Shown in pieces: positions 10,141 to 22,461 of a DNA stretch of 64,000 nt (within the stretch, counting starts at the first letter, position 1; the number at the start of each line of letters is the position of its first letter). Both the position numbers and the translations under genes were made by a program. The stretch covers positions 19,884,501-19,948,500 of the forward strand of contig NC_036447.1 of assembly GCF_002775205.1 (NCBI RefSeq). Direction: 5' to 3'. Under the pieces are notes generated by a model, which made no database searches, was not told the DNA's origin, and saw only the letters and a program-made list of their open reading frames with translations. Source of the DNA: Xiphophorus maculatus. Taxonomy: Eukaryota > Chordata > Actinopteri > Cyprinodontiformes > Poeciliidae.

Positions 10141-13100
10141 ATGGGAAAATGGCAGTTATCGATGGTATGTAAATTTAACTTTAGTTATTTGACCTTTAAG
10201 CAAAACCAGGAATCTTAATTGTGTTTTTATGTTCGTGTGAGCCTGAGTGTTTCTGTTGACGTGCTGACAAATGCTTGCATTGACTTGACAGGGTTATAAA
10301 TCACTGCACCGCCGTGCTGAACGCTCTGGTTGCAACTTGTTGCACACTTTGCTTCTCTAATACATGTGTGCCAAAATAAGACTTCATGTACAACGACATG
10401 TTGCCAACCAGTGCTCATACGAAGCCAGGAAAGCTGACTTTTTTTAGTTAAATTATTTCACTTCATGGTCATCCTTGCGTTTAATTTAGTCAACATTTGT
10501 TAGAAAATAATGCCTGATTATGTGTATTATTCATTTGTCGAGGAACATATAAATATCAACTTGTCTGACTGGAGATTATGTGTAGATGTGTTTTAAAACC
10601 ACCAATCTAAAATTGCAACTTTCTTCATACGTTTAGTGTAACAGGTATAATGCAGTACAGTTTGTGCAAGTTTTATTTTTAAACAGTATTGGTGTTTGTA
10701 AGGCTCTTGACAATATGAATTTATAGATTTATTGTCAAAACGCCTGTGGGGAATTCTGAAATACTTAATTCCAATACATTTGATCAAATATTGTAATAAA
10801 ATATCCAGTCCCTGTGGTGTAATGTGAGATTGAGCCTGATGCAGTACCCTGTTTAATTAAACCGATGCAGAGGAAATGAACAGATTCTAACATGGGGAAT
10901 CTAACAGTGTCTGTGTTTTAAAAACATAAGTGGCATCAATGAACCGTTGAGTCATCGGTTACTTTGCAGTTTCTGTCCTCTCCTAGTACTTAAAGCTGCG
11001 TCAAGGAATATTAAGAATGAGAACCATCCATGTACAGTTTCACCTAAATCCAATTCCAAGTACATCTTATAAAGCAGCTCCATGTTTATGGAAAACATTT
11101 TTATTTTGTGCTAATTTTCCCTCAGTGTTTGTGTTGACTCAATTTCATTTTTTTTTTTAAATTTTTCTTTCCTGCAGGAACCAGTGCAGGAGTGGGGCGA
11201 GGAGGAGGAGGACGGGGCCATTTTTGGGATCACCCTTCGAAGGGAGCCCGCCCCGCCGGGCTCCGACTCCCCTGACCTCTCGCCGGCCTTCGGCTGTGTC
11301 CAGTACCACACGGTGAAGGTTCGCAGGCTGAAGGCCGCCACCTTGGAGCGCCTGGTGTCCCACCTGCTGGACGCAGAGCACCGGGAGCCCGACTTCATCC
11401 GGGTGTTCTTCTCCATGTACCGGGCCTTCACCTCCACCGGCGCCTTCATCGAACTGCTGTTTCAGAGGTGAACTTGTGGGCTTTCACTGAACTGAGGCGG
11501 GTGCTAACAGAAACCATGAGGGCCCAGTCAGCAGCTATATGAGCTCATTGTTGCTGCTTGATTTAGACTGATCTGTTTAACAGAAAACAGTCAGTGTGCA
11601 GGAGGGGCGAAAAAACAATAGTTTGACATTTTCTACAAGTCATCCTAATCCTACATTGTTTGTGAATATCAATTTATTCATAAGTTGTCTGGAAAAGCAT
11701 GAAATTTGATAAGAGTATTTTTCTAGCTAGGATAAGTACTGATGAAGAAAATAACCGAATTGGGGGAAAAAAAAAAAAATCAGCTTAAGACTTTATTCCC
11801 AACTGGATCGTACAAAGGTTGTTCAGCCTTGCACCTTCACTTTCTTCTGTCCTTCCATTGTTACGTTCTTCCCTCCTTTTTATAATTTTTTTTCTTCCTT
11901 TTTGTCCTTATTTTCTTAAATAATGCCTCTTAGAAGAGGGTGATACAGAGTTAGAATTTTATCACACCACTTACTTAAAGAAACAGGATTTAAATGCTCT
12001 ACTAGTTACATTCAATATTTTCAAATTCACAGATTTTTGTGGAACAAATTCTGGAGAAAAAAACAGAGATACTGTAAAATACTGTCAGTTTCGTTTTAAC
12101 ATCATTAATTGAAATTTATCAATAACAGTAAACGATACAGTATTGCCCACTCCAATACCCCCCATGTCTTGTACCGCCTTTCTTCACTTGTGCCCTTCTT
12201 TTCTTGCATCCTCCCTTCCTTCCTGGTGTCCAGTCTTTCCTTGTGCTCTTCCTTAATTGTGCTTTCATTCACCATTCCTTGTGTTTTTCTTTCCTTTGTG
12301 TCCTTTATTCCTTCCTTCCTTTTTTTTAAGGCTTCATAATATATAAATCGATCTTGGTGGATTATAATGTTTTATAATTTAATCAGGAATAAAAATTTTA
12401 CATTTACGATTTTAAAAACAGCCGTGCCATAACAGAACCTCCTCTTATCTGGAGCTGTGACGCAGAGATGTTCGCTGTATTTGCTTTCAAACTTTTCTGA
12501 CATTGATTTATTTCCCCAGCTTGTAGCAATTTTTAGGGAGGTCATCACTGCCGTCAAACGTTAGCGCAGCGTCTGCGTCAGAAGGGTTTATGACTGGCCA
12601 GATGCGCGTATCAGTTTTCAACACAGACAGCAGTTTACCAGCTTCCTCACGGCCCATCAGCTGTTCTCAGAACAAATCTCTGCTGGTTTCTAGGGCAGGC
12701 TTTATCGTCACGAGGTAAACAAAGCTTCCTGAGCTTTGTTGTATTGTGAGCGCTTCATGACTACACCCTCCACGCCCAGCGGCGTACCTGGTTTGATTTT
12801 TTATTTTTTTTTTCCCTGCTGGAATGTCTTAGAAAGAGCCTTTCATTACATTTTGTCCTGAAGCGACTCCTAAAAGGCCTAAAAAGCCTTTGCACGTCTT
12901 GCTGCAAAAGCTTCAAACAGCTGCTTGCTTTAATTGGTGCACTGGTAGATTTATTGTTCGTCAGACAGCCGCCCTCATCGGAGCTGTGCTGGTGGCGGCA
13001 GGCTTCCTGTAAGCTTCAGTGGACGAGGTCGCGGCAAACTGGAAAAGGTGTTATCCCAACAGGATTTAATACAGGATGTTCCATTTCTATCACTGTCATT

Positions 13101-16100
13101 AGATTATACAACTCTGCTGCTTACTCATCACTGGTGTCAATTTTATTACAATTGTGAACTCTTAAAGATGCATTTAAACTTTTTTTGGAGTGGTTAAACA
13201 ACTTTAGCCAGATTTCAACAGATTAGCTGCTGATTGAAGTCAAGTTTAAAAATTTTGTCGTGGAACCTAGTTTTTATAAATTCCTTTTCTACAAAGCATA
13301 GGTGGTGAAATGGGCCCCCATCATGATGCAGCTTCTGCCATGCTTGACAATGGGTCCAGCGGTGTTGGGTTTTATATTTGTGCTTGAAGGAGTCCATTTT
13401 AGGTCAGACGTGTCTTTCTAGGTCAGTGCTGGCCTTTTGAAACCAGCTTCACTGGCCTTCCTACATCATATGGATTTCATTTCAGACATTTGGTTGGTGT
13501 TTCAATGAGAGGATGATCCTAAACAAACATCCACGGTGGTTTTGGTGTACCATGTCAGGCCACAAAAAAGTTGCCGCTTGGATCTAACTGGCTAAATGGG
13601 TCAGATCCTCCTACTGGGTAATTACTGCATAGACAGTTATCTTTCAGTTGGCAACAACTAAGTCTGTGTTAAGAAGGATCAAATAGTTGGCATCAAACAG
13701 AAAAAAAAACCTTTAATGAGTTGCAAGATCTGCTAAAATTGGGTAAAAAACTGACCAAGGCTTTGTTAAAAACTGGAAGTCAAGTGGAGAATCCTAAAAA
13801 CACGTGACTGGTGGTCATTAAACTGTTTGGTGAAAGCAAATAAAGGAGAAATAACAGAACACAGGGCTGTTTTTAATAGTGACAGAGCATTTCTACCATA
13901 TAAGCCTGTGTTGTGCTCTAGAGCTTCTGTTGTTGGTCAGGTCCATCATGAGGTCAGCCGACTACCTGAGTAAACTAAATGACCAGGTTATATTCCAAGA
14001 TGACGTCTCAAATTGTGGTAGAGTGGTTCAAGGAACAGGAGACGTCTTTCTCACATGGTTCGGCCACCAGAGTCCAAATCTGAAATGTCCCTGCCCTCAA
14101 ACCTTCTGAAAAACGTTTGTAAAAAACATTTGCTCAAAGCTTGTGAACTAATATGTTTTATTGAGCTCCACTAAATCTTTTAAAGTAAATCAACCCACTT
14201 CAAAGAACTTGCTGATGCAACTTGCTAGGGGGGTCTTATCCAAATATTAGTTGTTGATCTATAAATTTGAGTCTGTATGAAAAATAATAGTTGAAAAACA
14301 TAAATGAAATAGCCAAGTTCGTCATATGAGTGTTTGTGTACGTCTGATTGCCACTAAATATTATACTGTAGTTTCCCATAAGCTGTATTTTATCAGCAAC
14401 ATGAGCATTGCTCCACGTCTGTTAGTTTTTTAATTGTTTTCAATCGCATATCAATACCATAAACATCAGGATCTTGTTGTAAAACTGCAGCTCAGTTTCT
14501 GCGACGCAGACAACATGGAGCGATACTTTAGTTTTACTGCACCTATGTTTTATGGCAGGGTTATAAATCCCAGAGGAAGACGGGTCTCTGTTTACGCTCT
14601 GTGCCAAGGCCAACATCTCTGTGGGGATGGAGGAGTGTTGCAGGACATTTCCACAGGATGGACAGCCTGGCCGTTCTGCTGTAGTGGTCTCTGTTGTTTA
14701 CAGGATGATTTCTGTCACTACTTAGCTGCCATGTTTTTTTTTTTCTTTTATCTGATGATGTCTTGATTTATAGTTCAGCTGATAAGCTTTACCGTTTCCT
14801 TTTCCCTTCAGAGACAAAGCGCTTGCTAACTTGGACAACGCAGTCAGTCTGCACAGGTGAGTTCAGTCCCAGCTATCCTGGCTTCAACATCAGAGCTTCA
14901 TCAGCTCACCTGCACAACAATCAGCTGTGACTTAATTTCTAAGCTTTACGTGTTTTGTTCCTCCCTCTGCTGCTCTTCAGTCCTGCTCTGCCGGTGGTCC
15001 GGCTGTGGCTGGAGGAATACAGCACCGACTTCCAGGACCCGCCTCAGTATCAGGCCTTGAGGCTGCTGTGTTCCCACCTACGCCATCGACTCTGCTTCAG
15101 ACGTTTGCTTTCGACTGCTGAGGCTTTGCTCAAGAGACTCCAGGAACAAGGTAGTGGCATGCACAATTGAACAAAGAAAAAAACCAATCAGTCTTTTCAA
15201 CTCAACTTTGTGTCGATCCATCTCACAAAATCCAGACAAGACTAAGGAGTAGGTTCTGCGAAGCCCTGTAGCGACCTGCTGATCATTCATTTCTCTCGTT
15301 CATGTTGTGTTTTGACAGATTGCCGCCGCTCCGTGTCAGAACACCTCAGTGCATCCCTGCAGCGCTGCAAACTCGGCGATGGAGGAGAAATGTCCTCTAA
15401 ACCAGACAAACACAACTTCCTGGACTTTCCAGTTAGAGACGTAGCAGAGCAGCTCACCAGATTGGACGCCGTATGTAACACGCACACAAATCCACAGTCT
15501 TTGATGGAGTTTGATTGATGGATTAATCTCGTATGACTTCTCCTTAATGTCCCCACCAATCCTGCAGGAGCTGTTTGTGAAAGTGGAGCCGTTCCACTGC
15601 CTGGGCTGCATCTGGTCGCAGCGTGACAAGAAGGAAAACCGCAATCTGGCGCCGACGGTCCGAGCCACCATTTCCCAGTTCAACGCAGTGACGAATCGTG
15701 TCATCACTTCCCTCCTCTGCCCATCCTCACCCAGCCCATGCACTTCCTCTCCCGTCTTGTCCCCTTCCTCGACCTCCACCTTTCTGTACCCGTCTTCGGC
15801 ACCCGGCTCGCCTCGCGGCTCGCACGCCAGTCCGGTTCACAGGGCGCGCGTCATCGAGTGGTGGATCGCCGTCGCACAGGTCAGGATCCAGACAAATCGC
15901 CACAAAGTTCAACAACAGTTTATGTTGACCTGCAGAGTAAGCAGCATTGTTTCTCCACAGGAGTGCAGACAGCTGAAGAACTTCTCGTCTTTGAAAGCCA
16001 TCCTGTCCGCCCTGCAGTCAAACGCCGTGTACCGCCTCAAGAGGACCTGGGCCGCTGTGAGCAGGTGTGCTGATGTTTTCAGAAAGCGTCAGGATTATGA

Positions 16101-19100
16101 CTCCGAGAATCTGGATTAACCAATGAATTGAATATTTCTTTTAGGGAAAGCATGACCGTCTTTGATCACCTGTGTGAGACGTTTCCCGATGAGAACTGTG
16201 TCCTCACAAACGGAGAGATACTAGTTGAGGTAAACATGTTTTTCATCCTCATACATGTAAGAAACTTGGATTGAAACATCAAATTTTAAATTGGCTTCAC
16301 TCTCAAATAACATGGAATACAAATGAAGAACAAATCTGGTATATTCTTTAAATGTTGTTTCAGCAGAACTGAGCTGCATTTCAGCAGAACTGAGCTGCGT
16401 TTATCAGAAAACCCTTATCTGACAATTGTGATAACCACTGAAAAGTTGCACTCTAGTAACCCGACATAAACTTATCTGACAAAGTAAAACTGCTTGTGTT
16501 TGCAAGTAACTGGAGCAGAAAGTCCCAATTCTGACCATGTAAAGAGAAATGATTCCTGCCAAGGATTTAGTTTGTTACAGAACACCACAGCTGAATTTTT
16601 GGCTTAATAATAAGGCGTCTGATTTTGCTGCCCATGTTTTTCACTCGAACAAGAGGAAAAACAATCAATCAGCTTCACTGATCACAATTTCATGCTGATT
16701 TCTGACCTCCGGGTTTTGGTTTTTGCAAAAATTTTGGTTGATTCTGATTTCTTTCTTTTTAATTGTCAAAATAAAAGAAAATACAAAAATAACACTGAAA
16801 AGATTTTATTCTCACGACCCCCGCTGTGAAAAATCAATGATTTATATCTTGAGTTGGTTGAACGGTTGCCGTAATACAGCATTTTAAACAGCCTTTAGCG
16901 TCTTATATTGGCGATTTTCAAATTTTGCACAGCTAGCATCAAAAGGGAGAAGTCTCTATGCTCATCCTGTTGGGAATGTAGATTTTTTCCTTAACTATGA
17001 GGTTTCCAAAAGGCTGAAGTATTTAAAAATCCAGGTTGATGGCTGATAAAATGGAACAATTTTGCTGTAATCCTTCCAGCTTTCCTGTTATGTTGAAAAT
17101 TTGACTATCTCAGTTTTCCCTACTTTCCTCTAAAGGTAGTCTGTGAAAGACAAAAAAAAAGCACCTAAGAGATATTTTATTACTATGTTAGAAAAAAACA
17201 CAAATTTTTATAAAGCGATGTTGTCTTTTGCAACAACTCTGTTTTCAGGGAAGCAGCTTATCACGCATACATTTGTTTTGGTTTTAAACACTTCTCCACC
17301 ATAAAGGTGTTGTTTATTTTTTGTTGTTGTTTAAATATCTGTCTTTTCAATTGAAAAAAATAACCACTGTCTTAAATTTTATTTTATACTGGGACGTTTT
17401 GAAATTTTATAGCTCTTATGATTGAGTGCTTATGTTCAATATATTTCCAGGTTATTTTTAATTTTGATTAAAACGGTCTCAATGAAAATCCCAGAGGTTT
17501 TAACACCTCGGCATATTCATCTATAGAAACCCCGTGAGCCAGCTGTGACTGGACATATCCAGTTCAAACCAAAGAAACTTCCAATAGAACCAGTCCTGGG
17601 AATGGCTGGTCTGGATGGGAGCAGAGCAACAAAAGAATATTGAGAAGCGGCTTTATGTAAGCAAATGCACAACAGGAAGGAATTGGGTGAAACTGCTCTG
17701 ACTTGAGGAGTTTCATTTATCATCTCTGTGCAAAGACGAGGGCCGATGCTGAATCTGGGACGGCAACAAATAAATCACTAGATCCTGCATGTTTTATTTA
17801 ATGCTGAAGAGCAAGCAGACATTTCTCTGAAACTGCAGCTTTCCTCAACACATAACATCCATTTGTTGGTTGCCAGGTGAACTTTTTTTATTGCTCAAGG
17901 TGTTTCACATATTAGATAACTTTTCACCTTTTCTTTTGTTACTGTGAGCAACAGCCGATAAGGATGTGGATTTAGTGACTCTACAGTCAGATACTCCAGT
18001 TTTTATAAAACCTGCCCTCTAATGTTGCACAATGGCTGAAGCTAAACTGGTCATGTTGCACCCTCCCACATCCCCCGCTCCACTCAGCCGTGCAGGAAAC
18101 GATTATATAACGCGTCCACTTGTTGTCGCCTCGCTTTGATTCACGAGCGTTGACACGACTCTTGTCCTCTCCCTGTAACAGAGGAGTCATCGTGAAAGCA
18201 GTGCCGCACATAGCTGTAAGTCATGACTGCGTCTAGACCCACTGTGAAAGGAAACCCCGCGATTTGCTCTGAAATTCCCTTTCACTTCCCAAATTTCAGT
18301 TCTGACCACTGAAATAGAATAAATGTGTCAGCTGGTAGAGAAATGTGTGACATAAAGTCTTTAAATGTCTTCCTGAATCATCAGATCCACTTCCCTTAAG
18401 CTGATTTTGTGTTTTAAGCTTCCTCCTCTTCTTTTTGTGCTTGAAAATGGAAAATGTTTACAAGTTCAGCACAAAGGTAAAGGAATTAAAAAAGTGATTC
18501 CTACATTTATTATAAATATTGCAGGCTGGTGGTTGTGGAAAATGTTTCGCATCATATTCAATGTTTCAGACAGAGCAGCAAATGTGTTGTTTAAAATACT
18601 TTTATTTTATGAAGAAATGAAAACCTCAGGTCAGAATATTTTATATTTCTAGTTTTTTTTCTGTGTGTGCATCATGCATAATGTTTGTTTTCTCCCTCAG
18701 AGCTTCAGCTGCGGTGTGGTGCCGTACCTGGGGACGTACCTGACGGTCCTCACCATGTTGGACACGGCGCTGACCGACACTGTGGAGGTCGGTTCTTTTC
18801 CTACTCTTCTCTAGGGTCCAATTCAGAGCTGTCTGGTCCCATTATAACTTTGGTTATTTAATTTTTTTACAGGAGAATCTCATCAACTTTGAGAAACGGA
18901 GACGGGTAAGTTCTGCCCCCTAGTGGCGCTTCATAGGAATATCTGTTTGAATAAATTGAAAGAATTGTGGTTTGCAGCACTCCTACTATAAGTGAATGGA
19001 TCTTTAACAGTCAAACGTTTCATTTATATTTTCAATCAAAATTGACTAAAAAGAGCTTCAGACTCTGTAAAGAGTGTGGATACTTCTGGCTTTTTATGAC

Positions 19101-21429
19101 TGGTTCAGAATTTGATTTATTATCATCAGTTTTATATGTTTCATGGATTATTCAGTGCTTTTAACTTTGCTTCCTTTAGGAGTATGAGATCCTCTCTCAG
19201 ATTCGACAGCTGCAGGCTTTCTGCTCCCACTACAGCCTCTCGGTGAACTCTGACCTCACAGCCTGGCTCCAGGCTCACACTCTGCTCACGGAGCAGGAGA
19301 GGTAAAACCAGGAAAACAAAACGGTTTTAATGAAGGTTTCACCAAACCCTGCAATGTCTCATGTTGTCTTTTTGTTTCCGTAGCTACGAGCGGTCTCGGG
19401 ACCTGGAGCCTCCTGTTGACCCCTGCCCCAGCTCTCCCAACTCTTGGAGCCGCCGTCTGCTGGCCAATAAGCTCGCTTTGTAAGTTTTGAAAGATCAGCT
19501 GTCAAAACTCAAATTAACTACTGGTTGCTGTCAGTTTTTTTAGAGTAACTTGTTTTGTGTGTTTTATGTGCAGGTTGCGAACATCGCACTCGGATCAGAT
19601 CAGCGTGTCGTCGTCTGGGTCCAGTGGTTCAGACCTGGAGGACCTCTCCACGCCTCAGCCTTCACCCTTCAGGCTCAAACTGAAGGTAAAAGAGCCCAAG
19701 CAGGTGTCCAGACTCCTGCTTGGGCTCCAATAAACTCACATTTTCTCCCTTGGCTTCAGTCTCTCCCAGGCTCGCTTCACAACGTAGCGGAGGACTTCTC
19801 CATGTCTTCCTCGTCCTCACCGAGACTCTCCAGCTCATCCTGCTGCTCCTCGCAGCCTGACCTCTCCTCTTCTTCTCTGGCGCTCAGCCCAGAGTCGTCC
19901 TCCTCATCGTCGTCGTCTTCATTACAGTCCACCTGCTCTCCTCAGGCCGTGCTGCCTCTCTACAACAAACAGATCGCAGACTCGTGTATCATCAGGGTCA
20001 CGGTGGAGTGTGTCAGCAACGGAAACGTCTACAAGAGCATCCTGGTACGTTGACCAAACTACTGGAGATCTGTTTCAGTCAGAAAAAAAATAAAACCTAT
20101 TCTTGCTTTTATTCTGTTATGGTTGCCAATTATAAGGACCACTCAATTTAGAATTTACTTCAAAATAATGAAATGACATTGTTGAGAATTAATTAGAATT
20201 TTTAAAGAAATTATTATTGTTGAGCAGTGTTTGCTTGAACAAAATAAAAGACAAAGGAATAATTCACTTTTTTATTTCTGTCAATTTTTCTGTATGAGTA
20301 ACAAATTAAGAATGAAATGAAGTTTATTACTGTTATTGTAATGGTAGCGGACAATGTAATATTGTACATTAAAAACAATTTAAAAATAATTGCAATATTT
20401 TCTGAATGCACCAATATACAAATTTGGGCCGATGTTGATATCAGATATTAATGTTGCTGCAATTTCCGATATTTACAGACATTACATACTGTATATATTT
20501 CACTAATCTTTAAAATAGAAACTGCCTCTCTGCTTCGGTTAACTTCCCACAATTCTTTGCTGCATCAATCTCATGACTAAACAAATACCACGACCAACCT
20601 CCTCTACTCCAGAAACAAAAAGCAAGATAAAAATAATATTGGTCATTAATATCAACCCAATCTGATACCAATTGGTTGAAAAATAACTAACATCAGCCAA
20701 CATATTAGTGTGGATATATCATGCGTTCCTAATTTATTCATTTGTATTTGTTCTGTAGTTGCAAATTAAACATTAAGATAATTAAGCTAATATCAGGATT
20801 GAGTTTTCTATCCAGTAACTACATTGGAGAAGTCTTCCTGTTTTCTGTGCAGCTGACCAGCCAGGACCACACGCCGCAGGTGATCCAGAGAGCTCTAGAG
20901 AAACACAACATGGAGGACTTCAGGAGCAGCGACTTCGGCCTCTACCAGCTGCTCAACCATGGGAGAGGTGACCATCTGCACTTCAGTCTGTCTGAATAGC
21001 TGGAATATTTCTGCTTAGATCATTATTAATATTACAGGTTCCTATCGGACCACTGTTCCCTTCTAAACTAAACAACTTTTAAACTGCTTGTATAAAAAGT
21101 ATTGTTTTAATTGAATTCAGTATTTAAACAAAAACAAAGTCTTGTTCAAAAAGTTCTTGATTTTGTTGTTCTTGCTGCCAAAAAAAAAAAAAAAAAACTA
21201 AAGATTTTCTGAATCAAATCTAGACGACACAGGACACACCGAGCAACTCCTCACATGTGTTTTGTTTTCCTCAGAGCTTCACATTCCTGACAATGCCAAC
21301 GTCTTCTACGCCATGTGCACCTCGGCCAACTACGACTTTGTGCTGCGGCAGCGCTGGAGGAGCCACGGGAAACAGTTTGGCTCCTTCTCCAGCCCCGGCG
21401 CTCGACCCAGGGGCCGGCACGTCAAATGA
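10141..21429 (+). CDS. rgl3: RGL3-like Ral guanine nucleotide dissociation stimulator-like protein (16 coding exons)
   Basis: Exons: 10141-10164, 11178-11467, 14812-14856, 14981-15150, 15319-15470, 15568-15879, 15961-16064, 16145-16229, 18701-18787, 18873-18905, 19180-19301, 19384-19479, 19574-19685, 19760-20044, 20853-20967, 21275-21429. All introns are GT/AG and the sum is 2187 bases: 728 residues plus TGA (human RGL3 is about 710). Domains in order: acidic start (EWGEEEEDGAIF); RasGEF_N about 45-120; CDC25-type RasGEF about 215-475 (CLGCIWSQRDKKEN, LKNFSSLKAILSALQS, PYLGTYL, LINFEKRRR); Ser-rich linker 545-610; RA domain about 624-708 (IIRVTVE to NANVFYAM). The family loads GTP on RalA/RalB downstream of activated Ras, which binds the RA domain at membranes. 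'LEPPVDPCPSSP' after the GEF domain resembles RGL3; several GEF blocks also match RGL1, so the paralog call is an inference. Confidence 0.9.
11468..14811 (+). other. RGL intron 2
   Basis: A 3.3-kb intron. It holds a pyrimidine-rich low-complexity stretch (about 12,165-12,330), a fragment about 13,280-13,400 resembling a common fish dispersed repeat (cf. 50,130-50,290), and the Tc1 relic at 13,680-14,110. No other gene was seen. Confidence 0.6.
13680..14110 (+). pseudogene. Tc1/mariner-type transposase relic
   Basis: Broken plus-strand translation preserves the sequence logic of the C-terminal half of a Tc1-like transposase. The order is a run like 'QDDVSNCGRVVQGTGDVFLTWFGHQSPN', corresponding to the catalytic-domain stretch before the usual 'SPDLNPIENLW' box, with the box decayed. 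Stops and frameshifts are frequent and no terminal repeats were located. It is dead and intronic. Confidence 0.5.
16230..18700 (+). other. RGL intron 8
   Basis: A 2.5-kb intron between the exons ending 'GEILVE' and starting 'SFSCGVVPYLG'. In other RGL proteins a longer linker lies here. A potential mini-exon at 18,182-18,215 is out of phase. No gene was seen; a 21-bp tandem duplication is at 16,361-16,402. Confidence 0.6.
16361..16402. repeat. Two-copy 21-bp tandem duplication
   Basis: CAGCAGAACTGAGCTGC plus four bases, repeated immediately with one mismatch. This is a small recent intronic duplication. Confidence 0.9.
19692..19727 (+). repeat. GC-rich hairpin in the 74-base RGL intron 13
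   Basis: The arms GAGCCCAAGCAGG (19,692-19,704) and CCTGCTTGGGCTC (19,715-19,727) are exact reverse complements around a 10-base loop. They begin six bases after the donor of intron 13 (19,686-19,759). It could affect splicing of this very short intron. Confidence 0.85.
20415..20735. repeat. hAT-like MITE relic in RGL intron 14
   Basis: Terminal segments resemble an imperfect inverted pair: TTGGGCCGATGTTGATATC near 20,426 and, on the other strand near 20,700, a sequence like TTGGCTGATGTTAG. The inner CCGATATT and GATACCAATTGG motifs fit the 'GATATCGG'-type elements common in fish. No coding capacity; family assignment is an inference. Confidence 0.45.
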
Positions 21430-22062
21430 ATGACAAGCTTCTGCACAGGCCGAATATTTACTGACTGACTGCATCTCCTCGTCTGTGTCAGAAGACCCGA
21501 GATGCATCCGAGGCTCCTCCTCGTTTCTGTTCATCACCGCAAAGACCGTCAGTGTGTCTGACTGACTCTGACTGAAGAATAACTCTGAGCAGTTCTCACT
21601 TTACCAGCAGAGCGAGAGAAAACCTGCTCTGTGAGAGGAGAGATGACACCAGAATAATCCAGATGTTCATCCAGGATTTCTAGTAGTGTGGGATATTGGA
21701 CGGTAGTGGGATCTGAATCCCATGTGGAGGAAATCATCAGCAGTCCTGAGTTTGACTCATCAGTGGAAACTCCTGAATGACTACAGAAGCATTTTTGCTT
21801 CACCCAGATAATCTGAAAGCGTAACAAGAGCTGCTGACGTTCACTGGTTAGCGAGTTCGGACAGATCAAATATGAAACCAGACCATGTTTTTATATTTGT
21901 AACACTCCTTGGATACAGAAACATTGTCCTGAGAGAAACTCATGAACATTCACATGTCTTTTAGTTGAAATTTTAAATATTTTATACACTCTAAATGTAA
22001 TTTTAACTGTTTAAATTATTTAACACACTTCAGTATTCATGTGTCAGAGCAATGGTGGCACA

Positions 22063-22461
22063 ATGTGCTGCAACAACACAAAAATATCAAGGTTTTTTTT
22101 GACTAGTTTCTAGTGCAAATATATTAGTCCACTTGAAGTAAGACAAAACTAATCTACAACTAACTTTAGCAAGATACAGAAGCTTGTTTTAAATCAATAA
22201 TTCCTTAATATGGATGACACAATACTGGTTCCACTGGCAGATTACTTCACTTATAACAAGAAAATGTCCCCCTGTTATAAGTAAAATAACTTGCCAGTGG
22301 AAATAGTACTTTTTTCAAATTAATGTTAAAGAATTATTGACTGAAAAACTCTGTCACCTTGCTGAAAAGTTAGGGGTTTTTTTATTTTTAAAGGGTACTA
22401 AGACATTTGCACTAGAAACTAGACAAAAAAAAATGCTATGCGAGTTTGTTTTTGCAGTGTG
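22063..22461. repeat. Palindromic teleost MITE, full two-armed copy
   Basis: The left arm (GTGCTGCAAC, TAGTTTCTAGTGCAAATAT, TTCACTTATAACAAG) and the right arm (TGTTATAAGTAAAATAA, TTTGCACTAGAAACTAG, TTTTTGCAGTG) are imperfect reverse complements about 170-190 bases long. They meet near 22,265. The half copy at 4685-4930 is the same family. It lies inside the inferred RGL 3' UTR, so the RNA could fold into a long duplex. Confidence 0.8.

Noticed and set aside
13593..13603. Perfect RORE match (TAAATGGGTCA)
   Set aside because: Lies next to a Tc1 relic in RGL intron 2 with no companion sites; about one chance match is expected in a window this size.
15336..15779. Minus-strand frame of 147 codons across RGL exons 5 and 6
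   Set aside because: Antisense shadow that crosses a supported intron on the other strand; no known domain.
18182..18215. Possible extra 34-base RGL exon between exons 8 and 9 (good acceptor and GTAAG donor)
   Set aside because: 34 bases would shift the frame; direct joining of 16229 to 18701 keeps it.
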